A DNA stretch of 64,000 nucleotides from FEN-1297 sp963843605. GTDB taxonomy: Bacteria; Bacteroidota; Ignavibacteria; Ignavibacteriales; Ignavibacteriaceae. This document shows positions 8,634 to 18,173 of this stretch, piece by piece. The notes under the pieces are model-generated. The model saw only the letters and a list, made by a program, of their open reading frames with translations, was not told the origin of the DNA and did no database searches. Each line of letters begins with the position of its first letter. Position 1 is the first letter of the stretch. The position numbers and the translations under genes were made by a program. The DNA is taken from NCBI GenBank assembly GCA_963843605.1, contig CAWJLA010000001.1, positions 930,001 to 994,000 on the forward strand, in the 5' to 3' direction.

Positions 8634-10181
8634 TTGCTGAACAAATTCAATCCTGCTGTTAGCGAGGGAATACTTTTTACCGATCAGTACCAATTAATGA
8701 TGGCACAGTTATATTATAATATGGGACTGCATGAGAACCCGGCGCATTTTGATCATTACTTTAGAGAATACCCGGATTACGGACTTCATAAAGCCGGCTA
8801 CTGTATAAACGCGGGGCTAGAATGGTTTGCCGAATGGATACAGAATGCACGGTTTACTGAAAAAGAGATTGATCTGTTAAAGAAGCAGCGAACAGCTAAA
8901 AACCAACCCCTTTTCCGTGAAGACTTTTTAACCTGGCTTTTAAAGAACGGATCATTTGAATCCATAAATTTAAAGGCTATCCCCGAAGGTAGAGTTATTC
9001 ATCCTAACGAACCGGTTACGGTTGTTCAGGGGCCGCTTGCCATGGCTCAGATCTTGGAAACTGCACTTCTCAACCAAATAAATTTTCAAATTTTAATCGC
9101 GACAAAAGCGTCCCGCATCAAGGAAATGGGAAGAAATCAGCTTATGCTTGAATTCGGAGCAAGAAGAGCACAGGACAGAGGAGCTATTGCAGGAGCCAGA
9201 GCCGCTTTAATAGGCGGCGCGGATTTTACTTCCAACGTCGGTATTTCACTTGTTCTCGGTTACCCGCCTAAAGGTACTCATGCACATAGCATGGTGCAGC
9301 TTTTCCTATCGCTGGGAATGAACGAGTATGAGGCTTTTCAGGCATTTGCCGATCTTTATCCTGACGACTGCATTCTGCTTGTTGATACAATTAATACTCT
9401 TGAAAGCGGTATTCCCAACGCAATAAAAGTTTTTGAGAATTTAGAAAAAAAAGGACATAAGCCGGTTGGAATCAGATTAGATTCCGGTGACCTTGCTTAT
9501 TTAAGCATCATGTCGGCTAAAATGCTGAATGATGCAGGTTTTCCAAATGTAAATATTGTTCTTTCAAATGAACTGGATGAAATGAACATCTGGCAGATAA
9601 TAACACAGATAACGGAAGAATCGCCCAAATACGGACTCGATCCTGACAGTCTGATTAAAAGACTGACGTACGGAGTAGGTACGCGGCTAATTACATCGGC
9701 AGGCGATGCCGCCTTAGGCGGAGTTTATAAACTGGTCGCAATTAAAAACGGAGATAGCTGGCATCCGACATTAAAGATTTCGGAATCACCGGAAAAAATT
9801 CCCAATCCGGGCCATAAAAATCTTTGGAGAATTTACGGAAAAAACAACAAGGCCACCGCGGATCTAGTAAGTTTGAAAGACGAAGAAATATTAAATTCGA
9901 ACGAACTAATACTGCATCATCCTTCAAACAGCAATAAACAAAGAATACTAACGAAAAACCAGATATCCGGAATCGAGCCGTTATTAAAAAACATATTTAC
10001 CAACGGAAAACTTGTATATGACTTCCCTAGCATCGATGAAATAAGAGAAACACGGGAAAACGATCTCGAAAAACTAGATTCCGGCGTCAAAAGACTGATA
10101 AATCCCCACCTGTATCATGTTTCGGTTACCCAGGAATTGTGGGACTTAAAACAGGATCTCATATCCAAAATGTCTTCATAA
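8634..10181 (+). CDS. pncB: Nicotinate phosphoribosyltransferase
   Basis: 515 residues, the length of the longer NAPRTase subgroup. It converts nicotinate, PRPP and ATP to nicotinate mononucleotide in the Preiss-Handler NAD salvage route, in the cytoplasm. Seen: the N-terminal FTDQYQLMMAQ substrate motif, EFGARRAQDRGA, GTHAHSMVQ carrying the His phosphorylated in the family, and the PRPP-binding stretch GIRLDSGDLAYLS. The start codon appears to be TTG at 8634 with AGGAA about ten bases upstream; nearby ATGs are out of frame. It stands alone between the BON gene and a TetR gene. Confidence 0.92.
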   Translation: MLNKFNPAVSEGILFTDQYQLMMAQLYYNMGLHENPAHFDHYFREYPDYGLHKAGYCINAGLEWFAEWIQNARFTEKEIDLLKKQRTAKNQPLFREDFLTWLLKNGSFESINLKAIPEGRVIHPNEPVTVVQGPLAMAQILETALLNQINFQILIATKASRIKEMGRNQLMLEFGARRAQDRGAIAGARAALIGGADFTSNVGISLVLGYPPKGTHAHSMVQLFLSLGMNEYEAFQAFADLYPDDCILLVDTINTLESGIPNAIKVFENLEKKGHKPVGIRLDSGDLAYLSIMSAKMLNDAGFPNVNIVLSNELDEMNIWQIITQITEESPKYGLDPDSLIKRLTYGVGTRLITSAGDAALGGVYKLVAIKNGDSWHPTLKISESPEKIPNPGHKNLWRIYGKNNKATADLVSLKDEEILNSNELILHHPSNSNKQRILTKNQISGIEPLLKNIFTNGKLVYDFPSIDEIRETRENDLEKLDSGVKRLINPHLYHVSVTQELWDLKQDLISKMSS

Positions 10182-10359
10182 CCACTGACAGCATAACCAC
10201 TTACTTAATTTTTTATTTTCCAATACAATATATCCCCCGTTGTCTAACGGTTACATTTATCACATATTAGTTATTTAGTCCAAAATTAATTTGGCAAAAT
10301 GCAATCAATCTTTTATATTTCGACCCGTCAAGTTAAATAGTCGAATTTTAGGTGATTCA

Positions 10360-10974
10360 ATGTCTCAAGAAGAAAATTTAAAAGAGAAAGAAAAGTTAAT
10401 AACCGAAGCAGCCAGGATACGGTTTGCTCACTACGGTTTTTCTAAAGTTACAATGGACGAGATCGCCGGCGATGTTGAAATGGGAAAAGCTTCTCTGTAT
10501 TACTATTTCCCGACGAAAGAAAGTCTCTTCAGGGCTGTAATTTCAGAGGAATGGGAGGAACTTCAAAACAACATCGAATTGATTCTTGAAGAACCTAATG
10601 CGGCTTCGCAGAAACTGCAAAAATATGTTGAACAGAGAATGATTTTTTTTAAAAAGCTGCTCAACCTAGGTACCTTAAGTATTCATTCGTATATCGATCC
10701 GAAATCAATATTTAAAAAATTATTTTTAGACTTTGCAGATGTGGAGCTGGGTTTAATCAGAAAAATAATTGAAGAAGGAAAACAGTCAAATGAATTCGAT
10801 AAGGATTTAAGCGACGATACCGCGCAGATTTTTCTTCATATACTGCAGGGATTAAGATGCAATCTGCTTCGATGGTCGAAGGGTCAGAGCGTAGATGACG
10901 AAGCGCGCGAAAATTTACAGAAGGAAATGAAAGCCGCTACCGATATTTTCATTCACGGAATTAAAAAAAGATAA
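10360..10974 (+). CDS. TetR family regulator of the adjacent HlyD-MFS-TolC pump
   Basis: About 204 residues from ATG 10360, chosen for the AGGTGA ribosome site just upstream; a TTG at 10291 gives a longer but unsupported N-terminus. Residues ~10-58 are a TetR helix-turn-helix (FSKVTMDEIAGDVEMGKASL then YYYFPTKESLFRAVI). The C-terminal all-helical part would be the ligand/dimer domain. It is the first gene of a four-gene rightward cluster, so local repression of the pump is the natural inference. Two weak inverted repeats lie upstream: CCGTT/AACGG at 10237-10250 and TTCGAC/GTCGAA at 10319-10345. Neither is proven as an operator. Confidence 0.85.
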   Translation: MSQEENLKEKEKLITEAARIRFAHYGFSKVTMDEIAGDVEMGKASLYYYFPTKESLFRAVISEEWEELQNNIELILEEPNAASQKLQKYVEQRMIFFKKLLNLGTLSIHSYIDPKSIFKKLFLDFADVELGLIRKIIEEGKQSNEFDKDLSDDTAQIFLHILQGLRCNLLRWSKGQSVDDEARENLQKEMKAATDIFIHGIKKR

Positions 10975-11008
10975 TAACAAGAATTTTTATTAAAAAGGAA
11001 AAATTTTT

Positions 11009-12012
11009 ATGGCTGATAATGATAATATAAAAGGACATGACAGTGCCAACCCGAATAACTCTGCCGGCATAGTTGATGAGAATATCGATGATGTGCCTAT
11101 GTTCAAGAAAAAAGAATCCTTATTCCGTTTTTTATAATCTTAATTGCGGCGGCGGCTGGAATCTATTGGTACATCGGACAACTGGCTTATGTAACAACCG
11201 ATGATGCTTTTATCGACGGTAATAAATTATCCGTAAGTTCAAAGATACTCGGAAGAATAACGGAATTGAATGTTGACGAAGCCGATTCGGTACGGAAGGG
11301 TGAATTGCTTGTGCGGCTTGATTCGACGGATCTTATAGCACAGAAACAGCAGGCGGAAGCTATGCTGGATCTGGATAAAGAAAGCATATCTCTTGCGCAG
11401 GTAAATCTTGATAAAGCACAGGACGATTTCAACAGAGCCGAAAACCAGTTTAAAGATAACATTATTCCGAAAGAACAATTCGATCATAAGCAGAAAGCGC
11501 TTGAGGCGGCTAAAGCACAGCTGAATATTTCAAAGACAAAAGTAGGAACCGCAATGGCTCAGCTGAATGTAATTAAGACGGAATTAATGAATACCAAAAT
11601 ATATTCGCCGATGGACGGAGTAGTTGCTAAAAGATGGGTTCTAAAGGGAGATGTTGTTTCACCCGGTCAGCCGATATTTACTATTTACGATAACAAAAAT
11701 ATCTGGATAACCGCGGACTTGGAAGAGACGAAATTATCTTCGCTGCATGTCGGTGACAAAGCAGAAATATCCGTCGATGCGTATCCCGATAATTATTTCG
11801 ACGGAAAAATTTATCAAATAGGAACAAATACGGCTTCTCAATTCTCCTTGATTCCTCCTTCCAATGCATCGGGAAATTTTACTAAGGTAACACAGCGAGT
11901 TCCCATAAAAATTTCTATTCGGCCAGTAACAGAAGCAGGTTAGCCCGATCCGGATAACCGCATAAAGCTTTTACCCGGAATGTCGGTGGAAATAAAAGTC
12001 AAGGTGAATTAA
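11009..12012 (+). pseudogene. HlyD/EmrA-type membrane fusion protein, frameshift plus in-frame stop
   Basis: Starts at ATG 11009, 34 bases after the TetR gene, with AAGGA upstream. The reading meets a stop after KKKESLFRFL. One more A in the A-run near 11106-11111 would restore KKKRILIPFFIILIAAAAG, the membrane anchor, and then YVTTDDAFIDGNKLSVSSK, the classical EmrA/HlyD lipoyl strand. The rest is a normal adaptor: coiled-coil hairpin (~11340-11580) and barrel/lipoyl return (IYSPMDGVVAKRW). TAG at 11941-11943 then interrupts the same frame, which continues PDPDNRIKLLPGMSVEIKVK to TAA at 12012. Without these lesions it would be a ~335-residue periplasmic adaptor for the next two genes. Confidence 0.8.
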
Positions 12013-12015
12013 AGA

Positions 12016-13620
12016 ATGGCAAAGGATCTAAAAAACGGAAACCCCGTAAATTTATCCAACCTGCATTCACATCCTTCTTACAAATGGTGGGTGCTTGCAA
12101 ATGTAATGGTCGGAACTTTTATGGCGGTACTCGACGCTACGATTGTTAATGTCGGCTTATCTAAGATGATGGCCGCCTTCGGTACTAGTGTGGATAAAAT
12201 CGAATGGGTGTTAACGGCTTACCTTTTGGTGTTCGCAGTTGTGCTTCCTTCATCAGGATGGATAGCGGATCATTTCGGATATAAAAGATCTTATTTTATG
12301 GGCCTGCTTCTTTTTACTATTGGTTCTTTGTTATGCAGTTTATCTCCGAATGAAAATGTACTGATCGCAATGCGAGTACTGCAGGGAGCCGGAGCAGGTT
12401 TTATTATGCCGGTAGGAATGGCAATAGTTACAAGAGAATTCCCGCCGGAGCAAAGAGGAATGGCACTCGGATTTTGGGGCGTTGCGTCTGCCGCGTCTAT
12501 CTCGCTTGGACCTATGGTCGGAGGATATCTTATAGACAGTTTCAGCTGGCATGCAATATTCGACGTAAATGTACCTGTAGGAATAATTGCACTTGCCGCA
12601 ACTTTGATTATTATCCGTAATTACAAAACCGAACACTCAAGATCGTTCGACTTCATCGGTTTTATAACAATGACTTTGTTTTTAGTATCTCTTTTACTGG
12701 CGCTATCCGACGGAAACGCAGCATGGAATACGGACGGCTGGACCTCAAGCTTTATTCTTTTATGTTTCGCAATTTCTTTTATCAGTTTTGTAATTTTTAT
12801 TACAACGGAATTAACTGTAAAGCATCCGATAATCGATCTGCGCATCCTAAAATACAGAAACTTCGGAATGGCCAATATAATGCTTTTCATATTCGGACTG
12901 GCATTTTTCGGCAATTCGTTTTTGTTGCCTTTATACCTGCAAAATTCTCTTAATTATACGGCACTGCAGGCCGGCTTGGTATTTTTCCCGGTAGGTATAA
13001 TTCAAGCTGTTATGTCGCCCATTGCCGGCTGGATGACCGATAAATTAAATCCGAAAATTCCAATATTCGTCGGAATTATTCTGACCTTTTTCAGCATGTT
13101 TTTATACAGAGACTTGTCACTTAATACGGAACACTCTCAAATAATGCTTCCGCTAATTATTAGGGGATTCGGATTAGGGTTCATGTTTATACCGCTGAGC
13201 ACCATAGCATTGAACGATATTCCTAAATCACAAATGGCGCAGGCTACCGGGTTGTTTAATACTATCAGGCAAGTAGGCGGAAGTTTTGGCGTGGCAATAC
13301 TCGGCTCGCTCTTAACAAGACGTGTAATTTTTCACACCCAGATTTTCGGGCAGTCGCTCAATCCGAATTCCGATGCTTTTCATCAAATTGTTTACGGACT
13401 AAAAGGTTTTGTTCAGCAATCGGTAGGCGGTGCCGGAAGCGAGATAATTACAAGAGCCAAAGCAATGGTTCTGCAGAATATAACAGGACAGGCATTTGTC
13501 CAGGGAATAACGGACGATTTTCTTGTTGGATCAATAATTACACTCTTAATAATAGTTCCTCTCGTTTTTCTGCGGTACCATAAAAGGAAGGCCGGAGAAA
13601 AAGTTGAACTTATGGACTAA
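12016..13620 (+). CDS. DHA2 family MFS drug efflux permease (EmrB/QacA type)
   Basis: 534 residues with about 14 hydrophobic helices, as in the 14-TMS DHA2 drug:H+ antiporters. Motif D1-like sequence FMAVLDATIVNVGLSKM opens helix 1, and motif A-like GWIADHFGYKRSYFMGL lies between helices 2 and 3. Motif C-like GFWGVASAASISLGPMVGGY lies in helix 5. It is the inner-membrane engine of a tripartite pump with the (broken) HlyD upstream and TolC downstream. Start ATG 12016 follows the adaptor stop by three bases, indicating one transcript. Substrate unknown: hydrophobic toxicants or lipophilic metabolites are typical. Confidence 0.9.
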   Translation: MAKDLKNGNPVNLSNLHSHPSYKWWVLANVMVGTFMAVLDATIVNVGLSKMMAAFGTSVDKIEWVLTAYLLVFAVVLPSSGWIADHFGYKRSYFMGLLLFTIGSLLCSLSPNENVLIAMRVLQGAGAGFIMPVGMAIVTREFPPEQRGMALGFWGVASAASISLGPMVGGYLIDSFSWHAIFDVNVPVGIIALAATLIIIRNYKTEHSRSFDFIGFITMTLFLVSLLLALSDGNAAWNTDGWTSSFILLCFAISFISFVIFITTELTVKHPIIDLRILKYRNFGMANIMLFIFGLAFFGNSFLLPLYLQNSLNYTALQAGLVFFPVGIIQAVMSPIAGWMTDKLNPKIPIFVGIILTFFSMFLYRDLSLNTEHSQIMLPLIIRGFGLGFMFIPLSTIALNDIPKSQMAQATGLFNTIRQVGGSFGVAILGSLLTRRVIFHTQIFGQSLNPNSDAFHQIVYGLKGFVQQSVGGAGSEIITRAKAMVLQNITGQAFVQGITDDFLVGSIITLLIIVPLVFLRYHKRKAGEKVELMD

Positions 13621-13648
13621 CGCGATTTTACTAACGGAGCAAAAAAAT

Positions 13649-14956
13649 ATGAAAATCAAATTTTATTTATTGATAATGACGGCGCTGATTGTTTTCGGAT
13701 TCGAATGTAAAGCACAGGAAACAAACGGAAATTCTATAACCTTGAACGATGCTATCCGGCAGGCATTAACAAATCAGCCGCTTCTTAAAGAAGCCGAGCA
13801 GGAGATAAACGCATCCGAAGCAAGAATAAAACAACAGAACAGTTTTTATTATCCTGATGTTGAAGGCAACCTTTCATACGCAAGAATCGGACCTATACCT
13901 TCATTTAATTTCGGCGGCGCCAATTTATATCTCGCTCCTTCTAATAATTACGATGCCCATGTTTCGGCAAGAGAATTACTTTACGATTTCGGCAAAAGAG
14001 ATGCTCTTGTAGAATTAGCCGAGAGTTATAAGCTTTCTTCCGAAGATAAAATTGCTTTGATTAAAAACAATCTTTCTTATCAGACTATAAAAGCTTTTTA
14101 CACAGTGTTGTTTTTGGAAAAAAGCATCGATGTCAAAAACGAACAGATTACTACCTTTAACCGGCATATTGAATTAACAACGAAAAAAGTCCAGAGCGGC
14201 AGCGCAACCGATTTCGATATACTTACAACAAAAGTAAAATTAGCCGGAGCACAGAATCAAAAGATTGATATGGAAAATGCTTTGACCAAAGCTAAAATTT
14301 ATCTTAAGAGTTTGATGGGATCGCCTGACACAAGTTCAATTAATATCACCGGCGATTTTAAAGCGGATTCCACAATTTTTAACACCGACTCTTTAATTGC
14401 ACAGGCTTTCCAAAAAAGACCGGAAATGAAACTTGCCCGGGACGCAGAAAAGAGCGCTAATTTAAACAAGCATCTAACTTCTTTGGCGGACAGGCCGACC
14501 TTAAATGTAATTGTAAGTTACGGATTTAAAAACGGATTCGAACCGAACCTGGATGTCTTAAGAGGAAACTGGGTTGCAGGTTTAAGTGCAAATATTCCAA
14601 TTTTTAACGGAAATTTAAAAGATGCTAAAATCGAAGAAGCAGATGCAAATATACTGGCAGTATCCGCTAAAATATCAAACCTGGAAAGAAATATTAAAGC
14701 CGGTGTTGAGCAGGCAATTGCCGATTATAATTCCAATAAAGACAAATTTAAAACCATACTGCTTCAGGTTGAACAGGCCAAACAGGCCGTATCCCGTGCG
14801 GAAATACGTTACAGAGATGGAGTAATTACAAATCTGGATTTGATTGACGCCGAAACATCCTTATCCGAAGCCGAACTGCAATACGTTCAGGTTCTTTATA
14901 AGAACGTGCTGAATTCATACGAGGTTTATCAGGCCGTCGGCAAGCGGCTCTGGTAA
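13649..14956 (+). CDS. TolC family outer membrane efflux protein (with DHA2 pump)
   Basis: About 435 residues from ATG 13649, which has GGAG upstream and a proper signal peptide (MKIKFYLLIMTALIVFGFE then CKAQ). A start at 13604 would overlap the MFS gene and add a non-signal leader. Two TolC repeats are visible: each has a long coiled-coil helical pair and hydrophobic strands, with repeat openings ITLNDAIRQALTNQPLLKEA and later LIAQAFQKRPEMKLARDAEK. It would form the trimeric outer-membrane duct of the pump. The rightward operon ends here; an inverted-repeat element at 14963-15067 follows. Confidence 0.88.
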   Translation: MKIKFYLLIMTALIVFGFECKAQETNGNSITLNDAIRQALTNQPLLKEAEQEINASEARIKQQNSFYYPDVEGNLSYARIGPIPSFNFGGANLYLAPSNNYDAHVSARELLYDFGKRDALVELAESYKLSSEDKIALIKNNLSYQTIKAFYTVLFLEKSIDVKNEQITTFNRHIELTTKKVQSGSATDFDILTTKVKLAGAQNQKIDMENALTKAKIYLKSLMGSPDTSSINITGDFKADSTIFNTDSLIAQAFQKRPEMKLARDAEKSANLNKHLTSLADRPTLNVIVSYGFKNGFEPNLDVLRGNWVAGLSANIPIFNGNLKDAKIEEADANILAVSAKISNLERNIKAGVEQAIADYNSNKDKFKTILLQVEQAKQAVSRAEIRYRDGVITNLDLIDAETSLSEAELQYVQVLYKNVLNSYEVYQAVGKRLW

Positions 14957-14962
14957 GATGAT

Positions 14963-15067
14963 GCGATAATAAAGGTATTTGGAAATAAGGGATATGAAAT
15001 CTGAAATATATTTGTTAGATATCTAAGTAAGGGGCCTTTAACTTTATTTCCATATACTCTTATCGCG
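14963..15067. repeat. Inverted repeat ending in GCGATAA, between convergent genes
   Basis: The left arm (about 14963-14988, GCGATAATAAAGGTATTTGG onward to GGAAATAA) pairs with the right arm at about 15044-15067, whose reverse complement is GCGATAAGAGTATATGGAAA. The interior is about 55 bases. It sits between the TolC gene and the leftward permease gene and could terminate both. The AAGGTATTTGG core resembles the arms at 46-65 and 28192-28212, so it may belong to a dispersed palindromic family. Confidence 0.5.
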
Positions 15068-15073
15068 CGGTCG

Positions 15074-16099
15074 TTAATATATTAGATTGAAAATAAATCC
15101 TACGATAATAATTCCCGCTGTAACAATACCGACAAATGCATAAATCAACGGTAATTTAAGAACCTTTTTCAGGATAATCGTTTCGGGCAAAGACAGACCG
15201 ACTACACTCATCATAAAAGCCAGAACTGTTCCCAAAGCAGCGCCTTTTTCCAACAAGGCATGAACAATCGGGATAATTCCCGCAGCATTAGAATACATCG
15301 GTACTCCGATAATTACTGCAACCGGCACAGACCACCATGCGCTTTTTCCCATCAACGAGGCCATAAAATTCTCGGGGACATAACCGTGAATGCCCGCTCC
15401 GACAGCAATACCGATGATTATATAAATCCATATCTTACCGACTATCTCTTTGACCGCTTCAACTCCTGCAGCAATCCTTTCGCTTAATGATAATTTAATT
15501 TCTTCGGCTTCAACATGTCCTGCCTTCACCTGAAAAACCCAGTCTTCAACATATTTTTCCATTTTAAATTTTGAAATCGCATATCCCGAAATCATCGCAA
15601 TTATTAACCCGGTTGACATATAGATTAAAGCAGTTTCCCAGCCGAATAAACCTAACAGAAGAACTAATGCAATTTCATTTATCATGGGTGCGGCAATAAG
15701 AAACGAGAATGTTACTCCGAGCGGCACACCCGATTCAACAAATCCGAGAAACAACGGTATTGCCGAGCATGAACAGAAAGGGGTTACTACACCGAGTAAA
15801 CTTGCAAGTATATTTCCAACGAAAAGCTTTTTACCTCCCAGCATTTTCCTTGTCCGTTCGGGGGAAAAATATGTCCTTACTATTCCGACTGCAAAAACAA
15901 TTAAAATTAGAAGCAGCATTACCTTGGGAACTTCAAAAATAAAAAAGCTTACTGCATTAGTTAAATGAGAATTTTCCGGCAGATTGATTAAACCGTAAAC
16001 AATGAGATCCGCAATTTTCTGCAGACTCAAATAAAGAAGAAGCCATAACGGAAGAAGCAGCGCCGGTAATAAATAATATTTGTTTTTAAATACTGTCAT
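15074..16099 (-). CDS. PF03773 permease (ArsP / SO_0444-like efflux family)
   Basis: 341 residues with about eight to ten helices in two repeats. The family signature TPFCSCSAIPLFLGFVESGV lies near residue 105. A second repeat signature YSNAAGIIPIVHALLEKGA lies near 275. Known relatives include ArsP, which exports trivalent methylated and aromatic arsenicals, and SO_0444-type metal exporters; the CSC cysteines could take part in binding. Its position as last gene of an ars operon that also encodes ArsM makes methylarsenite export a reasonable inference, not a demonstrated role. The start at 16099 is an ATG; 118 bases separate it from the upstream ACR3 gene. Confidence 0.8.
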   Translation of the reverse strand: MTVFKNKYYLLPALLLPLWLLLYLSLQKIADLIVYGLINLPENSHLTNAVSFFIFEVPKVMLLLILIVFAVGIVRTYFSPERTRKMLGGKKLFVGNILASLLGVVTPFCSCSAIPLFLGFVESGVPLGVTFSFLIAAPMINEIALVLLLGLFGWETALIYMSTGLIIAMISGYAISKFKMEKYVEDWVFQVKAGHVEAEEIKLSLSERIAAGVEAVKEIVGKIWIYIIIGIAVGAGIHGYVPENFMASLMGKSAWWSVPVAVIIGVPMYSNAAGIIPIVHALLEKGAALGTVLAFMMSVVGLSLPETIILKKVLKLPLIYAFVGIVTAGIIIVGFIFNLIY

Positions 16100-16217
16100 T
16101 GCAATAATAAATTTATAAATATATAAAAAAGGAATTCACCAGTGATAATACTATGATTTAAAGTCCATGATTTCTCCGTGCAGTTCAAATACGCGTGCTG
16201 CTAAGCGCTCTCCTTTA

Positions 16218-17300
16218 TTAAGGACAAACAGAAGGTGCTTTTATGTTCCCCTCTTCAACATTGACAAAGTACTTTTTCTGGAACCGCAATGAAACATTTA
16301 CCAGACTGATTAATACCGGAACTTCTACAAGGGGTCCGATTACCGCCGCAAATGCTTCGCCGGAGTTTATTCCGAAGACCGCGACTGCAACCGCAATTGC
16401 AAGTTCAAAATTATTGCTGGCTGCGGTAAATGAAAGAGTAGCAGTTTTTGAATAATCGGCTCCTACTTTTCTACCGAGATAAAAAGAAACAAAAAACATA
16501 ATTATAAAATAAAAAACTAAAGGTACGGCTATTCTTACAACATCAAACGGAATTTTTACAATGTATTCTCCTTTTAAGGAGAACATTACTAGAATGGTAA
16601 ACAGCAATGCGACTAATGTTATAGGGCTGATCTTAGGAATGAATTTTTCATGATACCATTCCTTGCCTTTAGCTTTAATTAATGAGAACCTGGTAATTAT
16701 TCCGGCAACAAACGGTATGCCCAGATAGATTAATACACTTTCCGCTATTTGACCTATAGTGATATCAACTTTAAAAGATTTTAATCCCAAATAGGAAGGC
16801 AGAACTGTCAGAAACACATAAGCATATACCGAAAAAAACAGGATTTGAAAAATTGAATTAAAGGCTACAAGTCCGGCGGCATATTCGGTATCGCCTTTGG
16901 CTAGTTCGTTCCAGACAATTACCATGGCTATGCATCTTGCCAGTCCTATCAATATTAAGCCTGCCATATATTCAGGATATCCTTGGAGAAATATTATTGC
17001 CAGAAAGAACATTAATACCGGTCCGATGATCCAGTTTTGAACTAGGGATAATGAAAGCACTTTTATATTTTTGAATACATCTCCCAATTCTTCGTATTTA
17101 ACTTTAGCCAGAGGCGGATACATCATTAAAATCAAACCGATTGCAATCGGGATATTTGTTGTGCCGCTTTGAAAAGAATTCCAGAAATCTACAATACCGG
17201 GAAAAAGATAACCGGAAAAAACTCCGGCAAACATTGCAAGGAATATCCACAGAGTCAGATATCTGTCGAGGAAAGATAATTTTTTTGAGAACTTGTACAT
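16218..17300 (-). CDS. acr3: ACR3 family arsenite efflux transporter
   Basis: 360 residues, ten predicted helices. It exports As(III), produced by the neighbouring reductases, across the inner membrane. Seen: an N-terminal LSFLDRYLTLWIFLAMFAGV block, then YPPLAKVKYEE, GLARCIAMVIVWNELAKGD (the conserved Cys of ACR3 helix 4 is the C in LARCIAMV), and the helix 9 Glu region TAASNNFELAIAVAVAVFG. The gene is two bases beyond the end of arsC, so it is co-transcribed. The C-terminus (EEGNIKAPSVCP) is a little longer than usual. Confidence 0.93.
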   Translation of the reverse strand: MYKFSKKLSFLDRYLTLWIFLAMFAGVFSGYLFPGIVDFWNSFQSGTTNIPIAIGLILMMYPPLAKVKYEELGDVFKNIKVLSLSLVQNWIIGPVLMFFLAIIFLQGYPEYMAGLILIGLARCIAMVIVWNELAKGDTEYAAGLVAFNSIFQILFFSVYAYVFLTVLPSYLGLKSFKVDITIGQIAESVLIYLGIPFVAGIITRFSLIKAKGKEWYHEKFIPKISPITLVALLFTILVMFSLKGEYIVKIPFDVVRIAVPLVFYFIIMFFVSFYLGRKVGADYSKTATLSFTAASNNFELAIAVAVAVFGINSGEAFAAVIGPLVEVPVLISLVNVSLRFQKKYFVNVEEGNIKAPSVCP

Positions 17301-17301
17301 T

Positions 17302-17757
17302 CTATTCTTCTCCGATCAATTTCAATTCATCTTCCGATTCGGCCAACCATGCTTTAATTTTTTCCTTAATACTGTCCCGGATTATCCTTGTGCCTGTTAT
17401 TTTGTCATCATTGTTACCTTTGATAACAGACGGATCGGGAAAGCTCCAGTGAAGTCTTGTACATATTCCGGGGAATACCGGACAACGTTCGGCGGCAGAC
17501 TCATCGCAAACCGTAATTACATAACCGTACATCTTCCCGAGTTTGAATAAGTCAAAGACACTCTTCGTTTCATTTTTGGAAATATCAATTCCGTCTTCCT
17601 TCATAGCTTCCACGACAAAAGGATTTAGAGAGCCCGGCTCCAGTCCGGCACTCTCTACTTCAAATATATCTCCCCCGAAATATTTAAGATAAGCCTCTGC
17701 CATTTGGCTTCTCGCACTATTGTGAACGCAAACGAAAAGTACTCTTTGTTTACTCAT
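17302..17757 (-). CDS. arsC: Arsenate reductase ArsC, LMW-phosphatase/thioredoxin-linked type (copy 1)
   Basis: About 151 residues from ATG 17757; a TTG at 17769, overlapping the upstream stop, is an alternative. The PTP loop CVHNSARS holds nucleophile C10 and R16. C84 and C92 in CDESAAERC are the redox pair that relays a disulfide after arsenate reduction. FPDPS supplies the general-acid Asp. It reduces As(V) to As(III), which ACR3 exports. The CxxC thioredoxin-like protein encoded immediately upstream is a candidate electron donor. Cytoplasmic. Confidence 0.92.
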   Translation of the reverse strand: MSKQRVLFVCVHNSARSQMAEAYLKYFGGDIFEVESAGLEPGSLNPFVVEAMKEDGIDISKNETKSVFDLFKLGKMYGYVITVCDESAAERCPVFPGICTRLHWSFPDPSVIKGNNDDKITGTRIIRDSIKEKIKAWLAESEDELKLIGEE

Positions 17758-17765
17758 TTTCTGTT

Positions 17766-18026
17766 TCAATTATTATTAATACTGTTAACTTCATTAACCA
17801 GCCAATGGGTCAGCGTAACTTTTGTCGGTAGCTTGCCGCTATGAATAACCTTTCCGTTAACAACAAGTCCGGGCGTGCTTAAAATTCCGTAACTCATTAT
17901 GTCCTTGTAATCCGTAACTTTTTCTACTTCCGCTTCGATATTATTTTCGGTAATAACTTCTCTGCAAAGCTTTTCAAGATTAATACAGTTCGCGCATCCT
18001 GATCCCAGCACTTTTATATTCAGCAT
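17766..18026 (-). CDS. Small thioredoxin-like redox protein (TM0996/MTH895 type)
   Basis: 86 residues with a single thioredoxin-like fold. The N-terminal strand is followed by GSGCANCINLEKL, with CxxC at C11 and C14. A cis-Pro equivalent is in LSTPGLVVNGKVIHSG, matching small redox-active disulfide proteins often found in ars and ferredoxin/thioredoxin operons. It overlaps or abuts the next gene's start, so translation is probably coupled. Likely job: regenerating oxidised ArsC or delivering As(III) to ACR3; this is inferred from position. Confidence 0.85.
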   Translation of the reverse strand: MLNIKVLGSGCANCINLEKLCREVITENNIEAEVEKVTDYKDIMSYGILSTPGLVVNGKVIHSGKLPTKVTLTHWLVNEVNSINNN

Positions 18027-18082
18027 TTTATTTTCCTTCTTTCCGGTGAATATTTTGTATTCCCCTTTTCAATAAATTAAAT

Positions 18083-18102
18083 ACCGATGGTAAAATATCG
18101 GT
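18083..18102. terminator. Hairpin inside the ars operon
   Basis: ACCGAT-GGTAAAAT-ATCGGT is a perfect six-base-pair hairpin. It is followed by T5 on the plus strand and by a weaker T-rich stretch on the minus strand. It lies in the 147-base gap between the second arsC and the CxxC protein. It may reduce or separate expression of the two halves of the operon. Confidence 0.35.
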
Positions 18103-18173
18103 TTTTATTAGCTTGTTGTTGCAGCACAAAGTTTCACAAAGAAGTTAAAACTCTGCGCATTAATTTATAAAAT

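Noticed and set aside
11941..11943. In-frame TAG read as a recoded amino acid (for example pyrrolysine).
   Set aside because: TAG ends other normal genes here (for example the Rieske gene at 36700), and the same gene also carries a frameshift, so a mutation or sequencing error is simpler.
16100..16217. A minus-strand reading ending in ERLAARVFELHGEIMDFKS between ACR3 and the PF03773 permease.
   Set aside because: No start codon gives more than five residues with a ribosome site, and the piece matches no family I know. It may be a gene fragment but is too short to call.
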